Assembly: GCF_031081985.1 (NCBI RefSeq)
Contig: NZ_JARWSK010000003.1
Coordinates: 248,001-312,000 of the forward strand
Length of the DNA: 64,000 bases
From: Komagataeibacter xylinus
Lineage (GTDB): Bacteria > Pseudomonadota > Alphaproteobacteria > Acetobacterales > Acetobacteraceae
Direction: 5' to 3'
Position 1 is the first letter of the stretch. Each line of letters begins with the position of its first letter. Made by a program: the position numbers and the translations under genes. A model generated the notes under the pieces. It was given only the letters and a program-made list of their open reading frames with translations, did no database searches and was not told where the DNA came from. Shown in pieces: positions 27,206 to 35,518 of this stretch.

Positions 27206-28355
27206 CAGGGTAACAACAGCGCATTCACCCGTAATTATGATGTGCCGGGCTATGATGCGGGCCTCATGATCACGCAACCCCTTTTCCGTGGGGGCGCCAC
27301 CGTCGCTTCAACCCGCCAGGCCATCCATAATGTCCATGCGGAACGCGCCCGCCTCATGGCGACCGAACAGCAGGTGATGCAGGATGTCATCAATGCCTAT
27401 GTGGGTCTGATCGAAACCCAGAAAATTCTTGAATTTTCCATCAATAATGAAAAGTTACTGGAAGCTCAGGCAGCTGCCACGCACAGCCGCTTTGGCGCAG
27501 GCGACGTGACACGGACCGATACGGCCCAGGCCGAGACGGCCCTTTCGATAGCTCAGGCGACACGACAGGATGCGGAAGCCCCGCCGAAAATGCCAAGGCG
27601 CGCTATATGCAGGTCGTTGGTGACGAGGCGCCGGAGCATCCGATCATGCCCTCGCCTTACAAGATTGATATCAATAACGAAAAAGATGCTGTTGCCATAG
27701 CGAAGCAGAACAATCCAAATGTATTGTTTGCAACATCATCCGCCCTTGCTGCCAAAAATGCCGTTTCTATTGCCATGGCCACGTTGCTGCCAAGATCTCG
27801 ATCAATGCCGGCTATGACCACAGCATCAACCAGAGCGATGGCCGCTCGGAGCTCGACAACAAATTCGTGCTGCTGAGCGCCTCCCTTCCCCTCTATCAGG
27901 GGGGTGCGGAATATGCCGCCGTCCGGCAGGCCCGCCAGCAGTGGGAGGCCGCCCAGCGCGCCGTGGATGTGCAGAACCGCAGCGTAACGCAGCAGACCAT
28001 TACTTCATGGAACCGCATGCAGGCCTACCGGCAGGAAATCGACAGCACGCACTCCGCGGTGGAAACAAGCGTTATCGCCGTCCGCGGCGTCGAGCGTCAG
28101 GCACTGGTGGGCACGGGTACCACCCTTGCGGCATTGCAGCAGCAGCAGACAGCCCTGATTGCCCAGGTCGCCCTTGTGCGCAGCCAGAGCAACTATATCC
28201 GCTCCAGCTACGCCATGGCTGCGGCGCTGGGGCGTCTGAATGCCGAATCACTTAACCTCAATGTCCCACGTTATGATGAGAAGGCCTATTATCACGACGT
28301 AAAATACAAGCTGTTCGGTCTGGGCGATTACGCCGTCCATCAACCCGGGCGCTAG
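27206..28355 (+). pseudogene. TolC-type outer-membrane channel, N-terminus deleted, two frameshifts
   Basis: Recognisable outer-membrane efflux blocks: DAGLMITQPLFRGGATVAST, then EQQVMQDVINAYVGLIE; in a second frame AENAKARYMQVVGDEAP and NNEKDAVAIAKQNNPNVL; and in a third frame KISINAGYDHSINQSDGRSE, LPLYQGGAEYAAVRQAR and LVGTGTTLAALQQQQTALI. Frames change at about 27580-27583 (in a GCCCCGCC run) and at 27790-27792. The first 100 or more residues, including the signal peptide, are missing; the gene is joined in frame to the GT2 remnant. It is the last gene of the decayed locus and would have formed the exit pore. Confidence 0.83.
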
Positions 28356-28651
28356 CAGACCACCGGGCTTTACAGTCGGACCTTCCACCAGCGTCATGGG
28401 GCAACATGCGCTGGCTGGGCACGCGGCTGAAAGCCCGGCTGCTTCATGAACAGGGCATCACGCAACCGCCCGGCAGCCATGGCCAAGCACAGACGCAACC
28501 CTGCGGGAAGCCGTCATGTCTTACGATTTTATAATGGAAAGTCCTGACCATACCGGCTTATCCGGTCAGGCATTGCCTGTTATCTGATCAGGTGAAGACC
28601 TAAACCAGACCTGTATTCAGCTACATCATGCATGGCTCATGCGAAAGTAGC
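28356..28651. other. Intergenic region after the decayed locus
   Basis: About 300 bp between the channel remnant and tRNA-Glu. It contains an imperfect hairpin (CCTGACC/GGTCAGG, 28543-28570) without a T run. I find no gene, attachment-site duplication of the tRNA end, or mobile-element end. Confidence 0.5.
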
Positions 28652-28727
28652 TGGCGTCCCGTAGGGAATTCGAACCCCTGTTGCCGCCGTGAGAGGGCAG
28701 TGTCCTAGGCCTCTAGACGAACGGGAC
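28652..28727 (-). tRNA. tRNA-Glu (CTC)
   Basis: A 76-nt cloverleaf: acceptor stem GTCCCGT/ACGGGAC, D-arm TCGTCTAGAGGCCTAGGA, anticodon stem-loop CTGCC-CTCTCAC-GGCGG with anticodon CTC, T-arm with GGTTCGAATTCC, discriminator G and an encoded CCA. It reads GAG codons. It is intact and lies at the border of the decayed region. Confidence 0.95.
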
Positions 28728-28803
28728 AAAAGGCCGGTAGAGGCCTTCTATGCGATGTCGCGGCGGCATGCAAGCAAAGAATTATGCCCCCGCGCATTTC
28801 TGT

Positions 28804-29157
28804 TCATGGCTGCCCCAGCACAAGCCGCGCCGCGATGCGCCGCGCCAGAGGATCCCATATGATGATACGGTCCGCCACGCCGCCACCCGTCAGCGCCACG
28901 GCCAGCAGCCCGTCCGCCCGTGCCGTGACCGCGCGCACGCTCGTGCCGGGCGGCTCGTCAACCGCCAACGCTGGCTGTGCCGCCATGTCCGGCATGGGCG
29001 CCATGGGCGCCGCCACGGCCAGCGCGGGCTTTGCCGGGGGGGCAGGATGCATCATGCGATGCACCAGCACGCCCACCAGCGCCAGCGACCCGAGGAACAG
29101 CAGAACCCCCATACCGATCACTGCGGCGAGCAGCGCGCGCGAACCCTGTTTTTCCAT
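28804..29157 (-). CDS. Small single-pass membrane protein (possibly DUF6476)
   Basis: A 117-residue protein. A short N-terminus (MEKQGSRA) is followed by one strong transmembrane helix (about residues 10-33), an Ala/Pro-rich linker, and a small C-terminal domain ending ADGLLAVALTGGGVADRIII. I recall similar short proteins (DUF6476) divergently placed next to rluD in Alphaproteobacteria, but the match is by pattern only. The function is unknown. It is divergent from rluD, with 48 bp between the two starts. Confidence 0.6.
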   Translation of the reverse strand: MEKQGSRALLAAVIGMGVLLFLGSLALVGVLVHRMMHPAPPAKPALAVAAPMAPMPDMAAQPALAVDEPPGTSVRAVTARADGLLAVALTGGGVADRIIIWDPLARRIAARLVLGQP

Positions 29158-29205
29158 TCCGTGCTTTCCGTTCCCGAATACCGTTTTTTCCGATAGACAC
29201 ATGCC

Positions 29206-30177
29206 ATGAATGACACTGCCCCCCCTGCCCCGATCATCGCCACCGCCGATGATGCAGGCCAGCGCACCGACCGCTTTGTGGCCAACGCGGTGGAAAGCCT
29301 TTCGCGCTCGCGCGTCAAGTCCCTTATGGAAAGCGGGCACCTGCTGCGCAATGGCGATCCGCTACGCGACCCGGCCGAACCCGTGCGGGCAGGCATGTGT
29401 TATGAAATTCGCCTCCCCCCCGCAATCCCCGCAACGCCGCAGGGCCAGGAGATCGCACTCACCATATTATACGAGGACCGCGACCTGATCGTGCTCGACA
29501 AGCCCGCCGGCATGGTGGTGCACCCGGCACCGGGCAACGAGGATGGCACGCTCGTCAACGCCCTGCTCGCCCATTGCGGCGAGAGCCTGACCGGCATAGG
29601 CGGCGAAAAACGCCCCGGAATCGTGCACCGGCTGGACAAGGACACATCGGGCCTCATGGTGGCTGCCAAGACCGAGATGGCGCACCAGGCCCTGTCCCTC
29701 GCCTTTGCCGAGCGACGGATCGACCGCGCGTACGAGGCCCTGTGCTGGGGCATTCCCACGCCGGGCAGCGGGTCGTTCGATGGCGCGATCGGGCGCGACA
29801 AGCGCGACCGCAAGCGCATGGCGGTGGTCACCGGCGCCAGCGGCAAGCACGCGCTCACCCATTACCGGGTGCTGAACACCTTTCACGGCGGGCTTGCGCA
29901 TGTGCAGTGCAAGCTGGCCACCGGGCGCACGCACCAGATCCGGGTGCATTTTGCCCATGCGAGGCATGCGCTCGTGGGTGACCCGGTCTATCTGCGCCGC
30001 ATTCCCGCCGCCGCCCGCGCCCTGCCGCCGGCAGCAAAAACCGCAGCGCTGGATTTTGGCCGCCAGGCGCTGCATGCGCGCAGGCTAGGCTTCATTCACC
30101 CGCGCAGCGGCGAGGAGATGCTGTTCGAAAGCGCGCCGCCGGAAGACTTCCGCCAGCTTCTGGCCGATATTGCCTGA
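29206..30177 (+). CDS. rluD: 23S rRNA pseudouridine synthase RluD
   Basis: A 323-residue RluA-family enzyme. The N-terminal S4-like RNA-binding domain (residues 15-75, RVKSLMESGHLLRNG) precedes the catalytic domain with the catalytic aspartate in HRLDKDTSGL (about residue 145). The motifs DKPAGMVVHPAPG and LATGRTHQIRVHF are intact. RluD converts U1911, U1915 and U1917 of helix 69 to pseudouridine. It stands directly upstream of rpoH; a small palindrome (TGCCTGA-TTA-TCAGGCA, 30171-30187) spans its stop codon. The RluD rather than RluC assignment rests on overall similarity and the rpoH neighbourhood. Confidence 0.9.
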   Translation: MNDTAPPAPIIATADDAGQRTDRFVANAVESLSRSRVKSLMESGHLLRNGDPLRDPAEPVRAGMCYEIRLPPAIPATPQGQEIALTILYEDRDLIVLDKPAGMVVHPAPGNEDGTLVNALLAHCGESLTGIGGEKRPGIVHRLDKDTSGLMVAAKTEMAHQALSLAFAERRIDRAYEALCWGIPTPGSGSFDGAIGRDKRDRKRMAVVTGASGKHALTHYRVLNTFHGGLAHVQCKLATGRTHQIRVHFAHARHALVGDPVYLRRIPAAARALPPAAKTAALDFGRQALHARRLGFIHPRSGEEMLFESAPPEDFRQLLADIA

Positions 30178-30193
30178 TTATCAGGCATATTCA

Positions 30194-30222
30194 TTGACAG
30201 GAGCAGGAACAATGCTTATGTT
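30194..30222 (+). promoter_or_regulatory. Putative sigma-70 promoter of rpoH
   Basis: TTGACA (30194-30199) is followed after 17 bp by TATGTT (30217-30222). It is about 200 bp upstream of the rpoH start, leaving a long leader in which temperature-sensitive RNA structure would be possible but is not demonstrated. Confidence 0.45.
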
Positions 30223-30420
30223 CGATGATTGTTCGCCGGGGCCGACGCCCCCAGGCTAACTGGACGTCCTGCATGGAACTGCCCAGGATGGGGGTTGCAT
30301 GCGGGGACGTGAGAAGTCCAGTCGTGCGTCTAGCAGAGTGATGATGCAACCCGCCCGGTCACAATGACGTTGAGCCGGATTAAAGCTGCCCCCATCCCTC
30401 TGGTACAGGAGTCCGTTGCA

Positions 30421-31317
30421 ATGGCCTCTTCTGCTCTTATTTCCGGTCCCGAAAACAACCTGTCCAAATACCTTCGGGATATCCGCAAATTCCCCATGCT
30501 CTCCCCCGAGGAGGAGCTTCGCCTCTCCCATCGCTGGAAGGACAAGGGCGATACCGAAGCCGCCCACAAGCTTGTCACCTCCCACCTGCGCCTCGTGGCC
30601 AAGATCGCCATGGGCTATCGTGGCTATGGCCTGCCGGTGGGCGAGCTGATCAGCGAAGGTAATATCGGGATGATGCAGGCCGTGCGCCGCTTCGACCCCG
30701 ATCGGGGCTTCCGCCTGGCTACATATGCCATGTGGTGGATCCGTGCCGCGATACAGGAATACATCCTGCATAGCTGGTCACTGGTGAAGATCGGCACAAC
30801 CGCCGCCCAGAAAAAACTTTTCTTCAACCTGCGCCGCCTCAAGGGCCAGATGCAGGCCATTGACGATGGCGACCTCCAGCCCGAGCAGGTCAACAAGATC
30901 GCCCAGTCCCTCGGCGTGCCCGAGCAGGACGTGGTGAACATGAACCGCCGCCTCGCCGCCCCCGACCACAGCCTGAACGCGCCGCTGCGCATGGATGGCG
31001 AGGGCGAGTGGCAGGACTGGCTGGTGGATGACAACGACAACCAGGAACAGACCCTGGCCGAGAGCGAGGAATATTCCGGCCGCCAGGCGCTTCTGGCCAA
31101 TGCCATGAAGGGCCTCAACGACCGCGAACGCCACATCCTGACCGAGCGCAGGCTCAAGGATGAACCGGCTACGCTGGAAGAGCTGTCGCATGTCTACAAC
31201 ATCTCACGCGAGCGGGTGCGCCAGATCGAGGTCCGCGCGTTTGAAAAGGTGCAGACCGCGATGAAGGCCGAAGTTGCCTCCCGCCGCGCGCAGCATGCGG
31301 AAGGGACGGAAGCCTGA
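30421..31317 (+). CDS. rpoH: RNA polymerase sigma factor RpoH (sigma-32)
   Basis: 298 residues. Sigma-70 family heat-shock factor. Region 1.2/2 (NLSKYLRDIRKFPMLSPEEE; RRFDPDRGFRLATYAMWWIRAAI) is followed by the RpoH box (QKKLFFNLRRLKGQ, about residues 134-147) that distinguishes it from RpoD, and by region 4.2 with ISRERVRQIEVRAFEKV. It directs transcription of chaperone and protease genes, probably including htpG. ATG 30421 is preceded by AGGAG at 9 bases; an in-frame codon at 30364 lacks support. A strong terminator follows. Confidence 0.96.
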   Translation: MASSALISGPENNLSKYLRDIRKFPMLSPEEELRLSHRWKDKGDTEAAHKLVTSHLRLVAKIAMGYRGYGLPVGELISEGNIGMMQAVRRFDPDRGFRLATYAMWWIRAAIQEYILHSWSLVKIGTTAAQKKLFFNLRRLKGQMQAIDDGDLQPEQVNKIAQSLGVPEQDVVNMNRRLAAPDHSLNAPLRMDGEGEWQDWLVDDNDNQEQTLAESEEYSGRQALLANAMKGLNDRERHILTERRLKDEPATLEELSHVYNISRERVRQIEVRAFEKVQTAMKAEVASRRAQHAEGTEA

Positions 31318-31343
31318 AGGCTTTGCCAGAAACTTTTAAAATC

Positions 31344-31380
31344 AAAGCCCCGCAAGCCATTGGCCTGCGGGGCTTTTTCT
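31344..31380 (+). terminator. Rho-independent terminator of rpoH
   Basis: AAAGCCCCGCA pairs with TGCGGGGCTTT (11 bp) around an 11-base loop that contains a small GCC/GGC pairing; it is followed by TTTTCTTT. It starts 27 bp after the rpoH stop. Confidence 0.92.
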
Positions 31381-31409
31381 TTGAAACGCTCTAACTTTGA
31401 AAACAGGCA

Positions 31410-31490
31410 AGACGTTTTTGGTGAAGCTTTTTGCAAAAAGCTTCAAGGAAATGCCGCCCTCCAGCAAAAGGGCGACATCCAAAAACGTCT
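31410..31490 (+). repeat. Palindromic repeat element, full copy C (covarying outer arms)
   Basis: The outer arms AGACGTTTTTGG and CCAAAAACGTCT are perfectly complementary. Inside lie GAAGCTTTTT/AAAAAGCTTC and a second, weaker hairpin. Other copies have AAAG in place of GACG on both sides, so both arms changed together here. It lies between the convergent ends of rpoH and purA. Confidence 0.88.
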
Positions 31491-31502
31491 ATCCAGCCGC
31501 GA

Positions 31503-32792
31503 TCAGTCCTCGAACGGGTCGCGCATCAGGATGGTGTCATCACGCTCGGGGCTGGTGGAAAGCAGGGTTACCGGCGCTTCCACCAGTTCCTCGATGCGGC
31601 GGACATACTTGATGGCCTGCGCGGGCAGTTCAGCCCAGGAGCGCGCGCCCTTGGTGCTGTCCTTCCAGCCTTCCATCGTCTCGAACACGGGGCGGATGCG
31701 CTGCTGCGCGCCGGGAGCCGAGGGGAAGTGCTTCGTGGTCTTGCCGTCGAGTTCGTAGCCCACGCAGATGCTGATCTCGTCCAGCCCGTCGAGCACGTCC
31801 AGCTTGGTCAGGGCCAGGCCATTCACTCCGCCCACGCGCACCGCGCGGCGCACCAGCACGGCATCAAACCAGCCACAGCGGCGGGGGCGGCCCGTCACGG
31901 TGCCGAATTCATGCCCGCGTTCGCCAATGAGGCGGCCCATCTCGTCATGCAGTTCGCTGGGGAACGGCCCCTCACCCACGCGGGTGGTGTAGGCCTTGGC
32001 AATGCCCAGCACGAAGCCGATGCTCGTCGGCCCCACGCCAGCGCCGGTGCCCGCATTGGCGGCCACGGTGTTGGAGGACGTCACGTACGGATAGGTGCCG
32101 TGGTCCACATCCAGCATCACCGCCTGCGCGCCCTCGAACAGGATGCGCGAGCCGCCACGGCGGCTGTCATCAAGCAGGTCCCACACGGGCGCCATGAAGG
32201 GCAGCACGCGGGGGGCCACGGTGTTGAGGAAGTCGAGCAGTTCCTGCTTGGTGAAGGTCTCGGCACCCAGCCCCTTGAGCAGGGTGTTGTGGTGCAGCAG
32301 CAGTTCGTCGAGCTTCCAGTCCAGCGTTTCAGGCTCGGCCAGGTCACACAGGCGGATGGCGCGGCGGGCGACCTTGTCCTCATAGGCGGGGCCGATGCCG
32401 CGCCCGGTGGTGCCGATCTTGCGCTCGCCGCGGGCAGCCTCGCGCGCGCGGTCAAGCGCGCCGTGCACGGGCAGAATCAGGGGCGCGTTTTCAGCGATTT
32501 TCAGCGTCTCGGGCGTGACCTTCAGGCCCTGGGCTGTCACGCGGTCGATTTCCTTGAGCAGCGCCTCGGGATCAACCACCACGCCATTGCCGATCACGCC
32601 CATCTTGCCGCGCACGAGGCCCGAGGGCAGCAGGGAGAGCTTGTAGGTCTGCTCGCCCACAACCAGCGTGTGGCCCGCATTGTGGCCACCCTGAAAGCGC
32701 ACGACCACATCGGCGCGGCTGGCCAGCCAGTCCACGATCTTTCCCTTGCCCTCGTCACCCCACTGGGTGCCGATCACGGTGACGTTGGACAT
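31503..32792 (-). CDS. purA: Adenylosuccinate synthetase
   Basis: A 429-residue GTP-dependent enzyme joining IMP and aspartate, the first step from IMP to AMP. The N-terminus [20 protein letters not shown] holds the P-loop-like GDEGKGK and catalytic Asp; further family blocks are [41 protein letters not shown] and the GTP-binding LTKLDVLDG. The start at 32792 is the standard one; an in-frame extension to 32825 is unsupported. It follows hisZ by about 90 bp. It ends against repeat copy C. Confidence 0.96.
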   Translation of the reverse strand: MSNVTVIGTQWGDEGKGKIVDWLASRADVVVRFQGGHNAGHTLVVGEQTYKLSLLPSGLVRGKMGVIGNGVVVDPEALLKEIDRVTAQGLKVTPETLKIAENAPLILPVHGALDRAREAARGERKIGTTGRGIGPAYEDKVARRAIRLCDLAEPETLDWKLDELLLHHNTLLKGLGAETFTKQELLDFLNTVAPRVLPFMAPVWDLLDDSRRGGSRILFEGAQAVMLDVDHGTYPYVTSSNTVAANAGTGAGVGPTSIGFVLGIAKAYTTRVGEGPFPSELHDEMGRLIGERGHEFGTVTGRPRRCGWFDAVLVRRAVRVGGVNGLALTKLDVLDGLDEISICVGYELDGKTTKHFPSAPGAQQRIRPVFETMEGWKDSTKGARSWAELPAQAIKYVRRIEELVEAPVTLLSTSPERDDTILMRDPFED

Positions 32793-32882
32793 TTCATGCT
32801 CCTTGATATGCTGCCCGGCAGCCACTGCGCGGCCAGCCAGAAAAAACGGGGTCGGTTCAGAAAAAAGAAATCAGTCGAAACT

Positions 32883-34034
32883 TCAGGCGCCATCAACCGG
32901 CACAAGCTGGCCATCCGCCACCACCAGCGTGCAGGCCAGCAGGGCCGCCTGCGCCAGCGGGTCTTCATCGGGGCCAAGGGCGCTGACCGTGGCATAGCCC
33001 GCCGCCCGCAGGGCGGCCGCCTTCTCCGCTGGCGTGCCCCATGGCAGGAAGACGCGCGTGCGGCTTGGCAGGGGCGGTGCCGCGCGCAGGATGATGTCGG
33101 GCCGCAGGGTGATACCACAGGCCGGTTCATCATCATTGGACAGGTAGCGCCCGCCCCGGCCCAGCTCCTCGCGCTGGCCTGCGGCGTAAACGCTCACGCA
33201 CACGCCGGTATGGTACTGCCAGCCCCGGAACTCCACCGGGTCCACCGTCAGGCGGATGCCGGGCACGCGGGCCTCGATGGCGGCAACAGTGGCGGCCAGC
33301 CGCTCGCTCAGAACCCGCACGGCGGGCGGCAGCTCGACCGCTGCCAGTTCGGCCAGCGCGCCCTGCGCCGGGCCTGCCGCGTGCAGGAGGCGGATCAGCA
33401 CATCGGCCAGTGCGCCGCCATGCCGCGCCACGGCGGCGGCATCCTTGCGGTCAAGCGCGCGCATGAGGGTGCTGCGCACAGTGCCCTCAAACCCGCCCGA
33501 ATCAAGCAGGGCCGTGGTGAGGGCGGGCATGGTCAGGTCGAACGAGACGCCACGCACCTGCAGGGTTGCCAGGCACTCGGCGGCCAGGGCCACGATTTCC
33601 GCATCCGCATGCGGGCCGTCGGGGCCGATCAGTTCCACGCCGGCCTGCGAGATCTGCCGATCCCCCTCGCCGCGGTTACTGGCCATGAGAATGCACGGCC
33701 CGGCATAGGACAGGCGCAGCGGGCGCGGCACGTCAGGCAGGCGCGTTGCGGCAATGCGGGCGATCTGGGGCGTCATGTCGGGCCGCAGGGCCATCATGCG
33801 CCGCGTATCGGGGTCCATCAGGCGGAAGGTCTGCGACGCCACTGCCGCCCCCGCGCCAGAAAGAAGGGTGGTCTCGAATTCCAGCAGCGGCGGGGTCACG
33901 CGGTCATAACCATGGGCTGCGAACACGCGCATCAGGGTTTCGACCCCCGCCGCCTCGGCCTCGGCCTCGGGGGGGAGCCGGTCCACGAACCCGGCAGGCA
34001 GAAGGGCGGGGTTGAACGGCGGGTCATCAGTCAT
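32883..34034 (-). CDS. hisZ: ATP phosphoribosyltransferase regulatory subunit HisZ
   Basis: 383 residues with the fold of a class II aminoacyl-tRNA synthetase (HisRS-like) but no synthetase activity. Motifs include LPAGFVDRLPPEAE near the start, RPDMTPQIARIAATRL (motif-2-like) and GGRYLSNDDEPACGITL (motif-3-like). HisZ partners the short form of HisG in the first step of histidine synthesis, so a short hisG should exist elsewhere in the genome. It lies between serC and purA on the same strand, in a loose biosynthetic cluster. Confidence 0.92.
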   Translation of the reverse strand: MTDDPPFNPALLPAGFVDRLPPEAEAEAAGVETLMRVFAAHGYDRVTPPLLEFETTLLSGAGAAVASQTFRLMDPDTRRMMALRPDMTPQIARIAATRLPDVPRPLRLSYAGPCILMASNRGEGDRQISQAGVELIGPDGPHADAEIVALAAECLATLQVRGVSFDLTMPALTTALLDSGGFEGTVRSTLMRALDRKDAAAVARHGGALADVLIRLLHAAGPAQGALAELAAVELPPAVRVLSERLAATVAAIEARVPGIRLTVDPVEFRGWQYHTGVCVSVYAAGQREELGRGGRYLSNDDEPACGITLRPDIILRAAPPLPSRTRVFLPWGTPAEKAAALRAAGYATVSALGPDEDPLAQAALLACTLVVADGQLVPVDGA

Positions 34035-34119
34035 GGCAGGGCCTATCGTGCTGCATCATGCCCCCGCGCACGCGGCTCAGGGCATGATGGATCGGACATG
34101 GAAGGGAGAAAGGGAGGAA

Positions 34120-35262
34120 TCAGGCGTGTTCGCGCCGCACCTGCTCATAAGCCCAGTCAAGCCACGGCAGCACGGCCGCAAGGTCGGCGGCCTCGACCGT
34201 GGCCCCACCCCATAGCCGCAGGCCCGGCGGGGCATCGCGGTAGCTGCCCACATCCATGGCCACACCTTCCTTGCCCAGCAGGGAAACGATCTTCTTGGCC
34301 GCCGCCGTCTGGGTGGCATGGTCAAGTGCCGTAAACCACGGGGCCACAATGCGCAGGCAGATGGCCGTGCTCGAGCGGTGCGCGGGGTTGGTGGCGAGGA
34401 ACCGTGCCCAGTCGGATTGCGCCTCCCATGCCGCGATCGTGGCAAGATTGGCCTCGCTGCGGGCAATAAGCCCTTTCAGCCCGCCAATGCCCTCGGCCCA
34501 TTTCAGCCCATCAAGCGCATCCTCGACACACAGCATCGAGGGCGTGTTGATGGTATCGCCCTTGAAGATGCCATCTATCAGGCCCCTGGCGTTGGTCAGG
34601 CGGAAGATCTTGGGCAGCGCGCGGGGGGCTGGCGTGGAGACCAGCCGCTCGACCGCGCGGGGGGAGAGCGCCAGCATGCCGTGCGCCGCCTCGCCGCCAA
34701 GCACCTTCTGCCATGACCATGTCACCACATCGAGCTTCTCCCACGGCAGGTCCATGGCGAAGGCAGCGGATGTGGCATCACAGATCACCAGCCCGTCGCG
34801 CTGCGTGGGGATGGCGGCATCATAGGGCAGGCGCGCGCCCGATGTGGTGCCGTTCCATGTCAGCACCACGTCACGCGCCCAGTCCACCTGCGCCAGATCC
34901 GGGATCTCGCCATACTCGGCCTTGAGCACGCGGGCCTCGGGCAGCCTGAGCTGGGCGATGATGTCATTGGCCCATGTGGCGGAGAAGCTCTCGAACGCCA
35001 GCACATCCACCGGGCGCGTGCCAAGGATGGACCACAGCACCATCTCCACCGCGCCCGTATCGGATGCGGGCACGATGCCGAGCACCCAGTCCTCTGGCAT
35101 GCCCAGCATGGCCTTCGAGCGGGTAATGACCTCGTTGAGCCGTGCGCGCCCCTCGGTCGAGCGGTGCGAGCGCCCCACCAGCGCCCCCGACAGGGCCTGG
35201 AGGGACCAGCCCGGACGCTTGGCGCACGGACCGGAGGAAAAGCGCGGATTGGCAGGCCGCAT
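34120..35262 (-). CDS. serC: Phosphoserine aminotransferase
   Basis: A 380-residue class V aminotransferase of the alphaproteobacterial/Methanosarcina-type SerC subfamily (start [19 protein letters not shown]). The PLP lysine is in [17 protein letters not shown], and [15 protein letters not shown] contributes to cofactor binding. It converts 3-phosphohydroxypyruvate to phosphoserine. The ATG at 35262 gives the family N-terminus; the longer open frame runs into the tRNA-Leu gene and is not credible. No serA is adjacent, although these are often linked. Confidence 0.93.
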   Translation of the reverse strand: MRPANPRFSSGPCAKRPGWSLQALSGALVGRSHRSTEGRARLNEVITRSKAMLGMPEDWVLGIVPASDTGAVEMVLWSILGTRPVDVLAFESFSATWANDIIAQLRLPEARVLKAEYGEIPDLAQVDWARDVVLTWNGTTSGARLPYDAAIPTQRDGLVICDATSAAFAMDLPWEKLDVVTWSWQKVLGGEAAHGMLALSPRAVERLVSTPAPRALPKIFRLTNARGLIDGIFKGDTINTPSMLCVEDALDGLKWAEGIGGLKGLIARSEANLATIAAWEAQSDWARFLATNPAHRSSTAICLRIVAPWFTALDHATQTAAAKKIVSLLGKEGVAMDVGSYRDAPPGLRLWGGATVEAADLAAVLPWLDWAYEQVRREHA

Positions 35263-35358
35263 GGACGGCTTTGCAGTAAGGGCTTCAGGCAAGGGAGATA
35301 ACGTCCTGTTCGCAACACGGGCATTGGCAGGGCAACACCGCCAACCGGTGCGCCAGAC

Positions 35359-35442
35359 TGGTGCGAGAGGGGGGATTCGAACCCCCATGCCTTGCGGCGG
35401 TCGATTTTGAGTCGACTACGTCTACCGTTCCGTCACTCTCGC
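35359..35442 (-). tRNA. tRNA-Leu (CAA)
   Basis: An 84-nt class II tRNA: acceptor GCGAGAG/CTCTCGC, anticodon stem-loop GTCGA-CTCAAAA-TCGAC with anticodon CAA, a long variable arm (CCGCCGCAAGGCAT region), T-arm GGGGGTTCGAATCCCCC, discriminator A and encoded CCA. It reads UUG. It is placed between argC and serC. Confidence 0.94.
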
Positions 35443-35518
35443 ATACAGGCACCCCGCCCGGAGCGGGACGGATGATACCACGGCAATCAGTCCATGGACG
35501 TCTTGCGGACCCGCTATA

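Noticed and set aside
24000-28355. Frameshifts as simple sequencing error
   Set aside because: Five frame changes and a deletion fall within 4.4 kb while about 40 other genes in the window read through without a break, so general poor quality is unlikely. Individual homopolymer cases (25281-25287) still deserve a read check.
28406-28534. Small frame after the channel remnant (MRWLGTRLKARLLHEQG)
   Set aside because: No ribosome site, no recognisable family and a low-complexity C-terminus; more likely non-coding.
23004-28651. Insertion sequence or genomic island at tRNA-Glu
   Set aside because: No transposase or integrase, no terminal inverted repeats and no duplicated tRNA 3' end were found in or around the decayed region.
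31431-34334. 967-codon open frame on the plus strand opposite purA and hisZ
   Set aside because: It is antisense to two well-conserved genes and shows no family motifs. Long opposite-strand frames are normal in GC-rich DNA. The same applies to the frames at 9206-11365, 12368-14566 and 2317-3870.
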